Source: Megachile rotundata (lineage: Eukaryota > Arthropoda > Insecta > Hymenoptera > Megachilidae). Taken from it: DNA of 64,000 nt. Positions 59,342-64,000 of the stretch are shown in pieces. The position numbers and the translations under genes are program-made. Where the stretch lies: NCBI RefSeq assembly GCF_050947335.1, contig NW_027473864.1:1-64000 (forward strand), read 5' to 3'. The notes beneath the pieces are model-generated. The model was not told the DNA's origin. It searched no databases and worked only from the letters and a program-made list of their open reading frames with translations. Numbering within the stretch: the first letter of the stretch is position 1; every line of letters begins with the position of its first letter.

Positions 59342-60669
59342 TCTAACTCATATTATTAGCCATATTATGCTTATATGATCGATAGAACGACATTTACTCT
59401 ACTTATTACTCTTATTATTATCAATCTAACTCATATTATTAACCATATTATGCTTATATGATCGATAGAACGACAATTACTATACTTATTACTCTTATTA
59501 TTATCAATCTAACTCATATTATTAACCATATTATGCAGATATGAACGATCGCACGACATTTGCTATACCTATTACTCTTATTATTATGCATCTAACTCAT
59601 ATTATTAACCATATTATGCAGATATGATCTATAGAACTACAATTACTATACTCATTACTCTTATTATTATCAATCTAACTCATATTATTAGGCATATTAT
59701 GCTTATATGATCGATAGAACAAGAATTACTATACTCACTACTCTTAGTATTATCAATCTAACTCATATTATTAACCATATTATGCTTATATGATCGATAG
59801 AACGACAATTACTATACTTATTACTCTTATTATTATCAATCTAACTCATATTATTAACCATATTATGCAGATATGATCGATCGCACGACATTTGCTATAC
59901 CTATTACTCTTATTTTTATGAATCTGACTCATATTATTAACCATATTATGCAGATATGATCGATAGATGTACAATTACTATACTTATTACTCTTATTATT
60001 ATCAATCTAACTCATATTATTAGCCATATTATGCTTATATGATCGATAGAACGACATTTACTCTACTTATTACTCTTATTATTATCAATCTAACTCATAT
60101 TATTAACCATATTATGCTTATATGATCGATAGAACGACAATTACTATACTTATTACTCTTATTATTATCAATCTAACTCATATTATTAACCATATTATGC
60201 AGATATGAACGATCGCACGACATTTGCTATACCTATTACTCTTATTATTATGCATCTAACTCATATTATTAACCATATTATGCAGATATGATCTATAGAA
60301 CTACAATTACTATACTCATTACTCTTATTATTATCAATCTAACTCATATTATTAGGCATATTATGCTTATATGATCGATAGAACAAGAATTACTATACTC
60401 ACTACTCTTAGTATTATCAATCTAACTCATATTATTAACCATATTATGCTTATATGATCGATAGAACGACAATTACTATACTTATTACTCTTATTATTAT
60501 CAATCTAACTCATATTATTAACCATATTATGCAGATATGATCGATCGCACGACATTTGCTATACCTATTACTCTTATTTTTATGAATCTGACTCATATTA
60601 TTAACCATATTATGCAGATATGATCGATAGATGTACAATTACTATACTCATTACTCTTAGTATTATCAA
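59342..60669 (+). repeat. Eight-monomer tandem duplication (two 664-bp copies) in block I
   Basis: The copies are 59342-60005 and 60006-60669, the counterparts of 39589-40916 at offset 19753. The chimeric junction monomer is also shared (59923-60005). The eight-monomer duplication is therefore older than the 20-kb duplication. Confidence 0.9.
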
Positions 60670-63600
60670 TCTAACTCATATTATTAGCCATATTATGCTT
60701 CTATGATCGATAGAATGAGAATTACTATACCCACTACTCTTAGTATTATCACTCTAACTCATATTATTAGCCTTATTATGCTTATATGATCGATAGAACG
60801 ACAATTACTGTACTTATTACTCTTATTATTATCAATCTAACTCATATTATTAGCCATATTATGCTTATATGATCGATAGAACGAGAATTACTATACTCAC
60901 TACTCTTAGTATTATCAATCTAACTCATATTATTAGCCATATTATGCTTAAATGATCGATAGAACTACAATTACTATACTCATTACTCTTATTATTATCA
61001 ATCTAACTCATATTATTAGCCAAATTATGCTTATATGATCGATAGAACGAGAATTACTATACTCACTACTCTTAATATTATTACTCTAACTCATATTATT
61101 AGCCATATTATGCTTATATGATCGATAGAACGACAATTACTATACTTATTACTCTTATTGTTATCAATCTAACTCATATTATTAGCCATATTATGCTTAT
61201 ATGTTCGATAGAACGAGAATTACTATACTCACTACTCTTAGTATTATCAATCTAACTCATATTATTAGCAATATTATGCTTATATGATCGATAGAACGGC
61301 AATTACTATACTTATTACTCTTATTATCATCAATCTAACTCATATTATTAGCCATATTATGCTTATATGATCGATAGAACGAGAATTACTATACTCACTA
61401 CTCTTAGTATTATCAATCTAACTCATATTATTAGCCATATTATGCTTAAATGATCGATAGAACTACAATTACTATACTCATTACTCTTATTATTATCAAT
61501 CTAACTCATATTATTAGCCAAATTATGCTTATATGATCGATAGAACGAGAATTACTATACTCACTACTCTTAATATTATTACTCTAACTCATATTATTAG
61601 CCATATTATGCTTATATGATCGATAGAACGACAATTACTATACTCATTACTCTTATTATTTTCAATCCAACTCATATTATTAGCCATATTATGCTTATAT
61701 GATCGATAGAACTACAATTACTATACTCACTACTCTTAGTATTATCAATCTAACTCATATTATTAGCCATATTATGCTTATATGATCGATAGAATGAGAA
61801 TTACTATACTCACTACTCTTAGTATTATCACTCTAACTCATATTATTAGCCTTATTGTGCTTATATGATCGATAGAACGACAATTACTGTACTTATTACT
61901 CTTACTGTTATCAATCTAACTCATATTATTAGCCATATTATGCTTATATGATCGATAGAACGACAATTACTCTACTTATTACTCTTATTATTATCAATAT
62001 AACTCATATTATTAACCATATTATGCTTATATGATCGATAGAACGACAATTACTATACTTATTACTCTTATTATTATCAATCTAACTCATATTATTAACC
62101 ATATTATGCAGATATGATCGATAGAACTACAATTACTATACTCATTACTCTTATTATTATCAATCTAACTCATATTATTAGCCATATTATGCTTATATGA
62201 TCGATAGAACTACAATTACTGTACTTATTACTCTTATCATTATCGATCTAACTCATATTATTAACCATATTATGCAGATATGATCTATAGATCTACAATT
62301 ACTATACTCATTACTCTTAGTATTATCAATCTAACTCATATTATTAGCCATATTATGCTTATATGATCGATAGAATGAGAATTACTATACTCACTACTCT
62401 TAGTATTATCACTCTAAGTCATATTATTAGCCTTATTATGCTTATATGATCGATAGAACGACAATTACTGCACTTATTACTCTTATTATTATCAATCTAA
62501 CTCATATTATTAGCCATATTATGCTTATATGATCGATAGAACGAGAATTACTATACTCACTACTCTTAGTATTATCAATCTAACTCATATTATTAGCCAT
62601 ATTATGCTTATATGATCGATAGAACGACAATTACTATACTTATTACTCTTATTATTATCAATCTAACTCATATTATTAGCCATATTATGCTTATATGATC
62701 GATAGAACGAGAATTACTATACTCACTACTCTTAGTATTATCAATCTAACTCATATTATTAGCCATATTATGCTTAAATGATCGATAGAACGACAATTAC
62801 TATACTTATTACTCTTATTGTTATCAATCTAACTCATATTATTAGCCATATTATGCTTATATGATCGATAGAACGAGAATTACTATACTCACTACTCTTA
62901 GTATTATCAATCTAACTCATATTATTAGCCATATTATGCTTATATTATCGATAGAACGACAATTACTATACTTATTACTGTTATTATTATCAATCTAACT
63001 CGTATTATTAGACATATTATGCTTAAATGATTGATAGAACGACAATTACTATACTTATTACTCTTATTATTATCAATCTAACTCATATTATTAGCCATAT
63101 TATGCTTATATTATCGATAGAACGACAATTACTATACTTATTACTGTTATTATTATCAATCTAACGCATATTATTAGCCATATTATGCTTATATGATCGA
63201 CAGAACGACAATTACTCTACTTATTACTCTTATTATTATCAATCTAACTCATATTATTAGCCATATTATGCTTAAATGATCGATAGAACTACAATTACTA
63301 TACTCATTACTCTTATTATTATCAATCTAACTCATATTATTAGCCATATTATGCTTATATGATCGATAGAATGAGAATTACTATACTCACTACTCTTAGT
63401 ATTATCACTCTAACTCATATTATTAGCCTTATTATGCTTATATGATCGATAGAACGACAATTACTGCACTTATTACTCTTATTATTATCAATCTAACTCA
63501 TATTATTAGCCATATTATGCTTATATGATTGATAGAGCGACAATTACTATACTTATTACTCTTATTATTATCAATCTAACTCATATTATTAGCCATATTA

Positions 63601-64000
63601 TGCTTATATGATCGATAGAACGACAACTACTCTACTTATTACTCTTATTATTATCAATCTAACTCATATTATTAGCCATATTATGCTTAAATGATCGATA
63701 GAACTACAATTACTATACTCATTACTCTTATTATTATCAATCTAACTCATATTATTAGCCATATTATGCTTATATGATCGATAGAATGAGAATTACTATA
63801 CTCACTACTCTTAGTATTAACACTCTAACTCATATTATTAGCCTTATTATGCTTATATGATCGATAGAACGACAATTACTGCACTTATTACTCTTATTAT
63901 TATCAATCTAACTCATATTATTAGCCATATTATGCTTATATGATCGATAGAACGAGAATTACTATACTCACTACTCTTAGTATTATCAATCTAACTCATA

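Larger units (their letters stand above)
1..64000 (+). repeat. 83-bp AT-rich satellite DNA array, 771 monomers, fills the window
   Basis: The motif TCTAACTCATATTATTA recurs every 83 bases from position 1 to the last partial copy at 63990. All copies lie head to tail in one orientation. Of 771 complete monomers, 767 must be 83 bp and four are 82 bp. The consensus is about 76% A+T and strand-asymmetric (C 14, G 6). It carries one ATCGAT palindrome at monomer positions 37-42 and two CpGs (39-40 and 47-48). There is no coding potential: on the + strand each monomer has TAA at 3-5, TAG at 16-18, TGA at 35-37 and TAG at 42-44, covering all frames. The complement is closed by CTA at 2-4, TCA at 7-9 and TTA at 12-14. 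Open stretches in the consensus + strand reach only about 34 codons. No stretch in the window lacks the repeat. Eukaryotic heterochromatin is inferred from array size and HOR structure; the family is not one I can name. Confidence 0.98.
54280..64000 (+). repeat. Right copy of the 20-kb-period segmental duplication (open at window end)
   Basis: This is the partner of 34528-44247. From 58762 to the end I noticed only a handful of differences: TTTTCAATCC near 61661, AACTAC for AACGAG near 61711, and AACTAC for AACGAC near 62210. The copy lacks six monomers present on the left side at 38428-38925, and the breakpoint is the chimeric monomer 58679-58761. Near-identity over 5 kb suggests the duplication is recent or has been kept homogeneous by conversion. 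Confidence 0.85.
58679..64000 (+). repeat. HOR block I, 64 complete monomers, cut by window end
   Basis: This is the near-identical partner of 38926-44247 in block G at offset 19753. It includes the 82-bp monomer 58928-59009 and the eight-monomer duplication. The last 11 bases (63990-64000) are the start of monomer 772. The window ends just where block G begins its 14-monomer insertion, so it cannot be seen whether I has it too. Confidence 0.85.

Noticed and set aside
1..64000. Protein-coding ORFs on either strand
   Set aside because: The consensus monomer has stops in all six frames, and 83 is not a multiple of three. Longer open stretches are accidents of variants such as TTATATTATC that lose the TGA.
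1..64000. CRISPR array
   Set aside because: The repeat is contiguous with no unique spacers between conserved direct repeats; the variable sites are a few substitutions within each 83-bp unit.
1..64000. Telomeric or rDNA/tRNA sequence
   Set aside because: There are no runs of TTAGGG, TTTAGGG or TTAGG and no recognisable rRNA or tRNA sequence; TTAGCC is only part of the monomer.
1..64000. CENP-B box or hammerhead ribozyme motif in the monomer
   Set aside because: No CGGG-containing CENP-B-like box is present, and I do not see the CTGATGA and GAAAC core elements of a hammerhead ribozyme.
1..64000. TATA-like promoters and AT-rich origin-like elements in each monomer
   Set aside because: At about 76% A+T such matches are expected by chance and repeat hundreds of times; nothing distinguishes a functional site.
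38594..64000. Near-identical blocks as an assembly duplication artefact
   Set aside because: Not fully excluded, but blocks G, H and I differ by specific whole-monomer gains and losses and private variants, which a simple misassembly would not create. Read-level checks are needed to settle it.
1..64000. Assignment to a named satellite family or species
   Set aside because: I do not recognise the monomer, and the sequence offers no gene or mobile element that would place the organism.

Overview
The whole window is one uninterrupted tandem satellite array. Its unit is an 83-bp AT-rich monomer, always in the same orientation. Taking the monomer to start at TCTAACTC, the window holds 771 complete monomers (1-63989) plus the first 11 bases of the next. 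The arithmetic closes exactly: 771 x 83 minus 4 gives 63989, and the four missing bases are four single-base deletions that I located (near 12101, 34961, 39197 and 58950). I found no gene, RNA gene, transposon, CRISPR array, telomeric repeat or unique-sequence spacer. The consensus monomer has stop codons in all six frames, so the array cannot encode a protein of normal size. About 24% of consensus bases are G or C (29 A, 34 T, 14 C, 6 G).

Such an array points to eukaryotic heterochromatin, for example a centromeric, pericentromeric or subtelomeric block, seen in a long-read assembly. Nothing in the sequence identifies the species. I do not recognise the monomer as a named satellite family, and there is no CENP-B box.

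The monomers fall into a few recurrent subtypes: GAC-type (closest to consensus), GAG-type, CAG-type, AAATG/TAC-type and CTCGT/GATTGATAG-type. Their order is not random. It builds a higher-order repeat (HOR). A recognisable pair of anchor monomers (TTATTCTTATTTTTATC followed by CCCAACTC...TTCGCC, ending TGAA) recurs and cuts the window into blocks that are whole numbers of monomers: A 167-9462 (112 monomers), B 9463-14524 (61), C 14525-17512 (36), D 17513-21745 (51), E 21746-28551 (82), F 28552-38593 (121), G 38594-48386 (118), H 48387-58678 (124) and I 58679-64000 (64, cut by the window).

A, G, H and I look like versions of one HOR of about 9-10 kb. B to E and the first part of F are shorter mosaics of the same monomers, made by repeated unequal exchange. 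At the largest scale 34528-44247 is repeated at 54280-64000 (about 20 kb period), and 1-8004 is repeated at 48221-57137. G is closest to I, and H is closest to A.

Smaller nested duplications of 3, 7, 8, 11 and 14 monomers, some with visible chimeric junction monomers, give a relative history. Mutations at the two CpG sites of the monomer include all four possible deamination products, which suggests past germline cytosine methylation. The interest of the window lies in satellite evolution and possible chromosomal function. I see no gene-encoded system.
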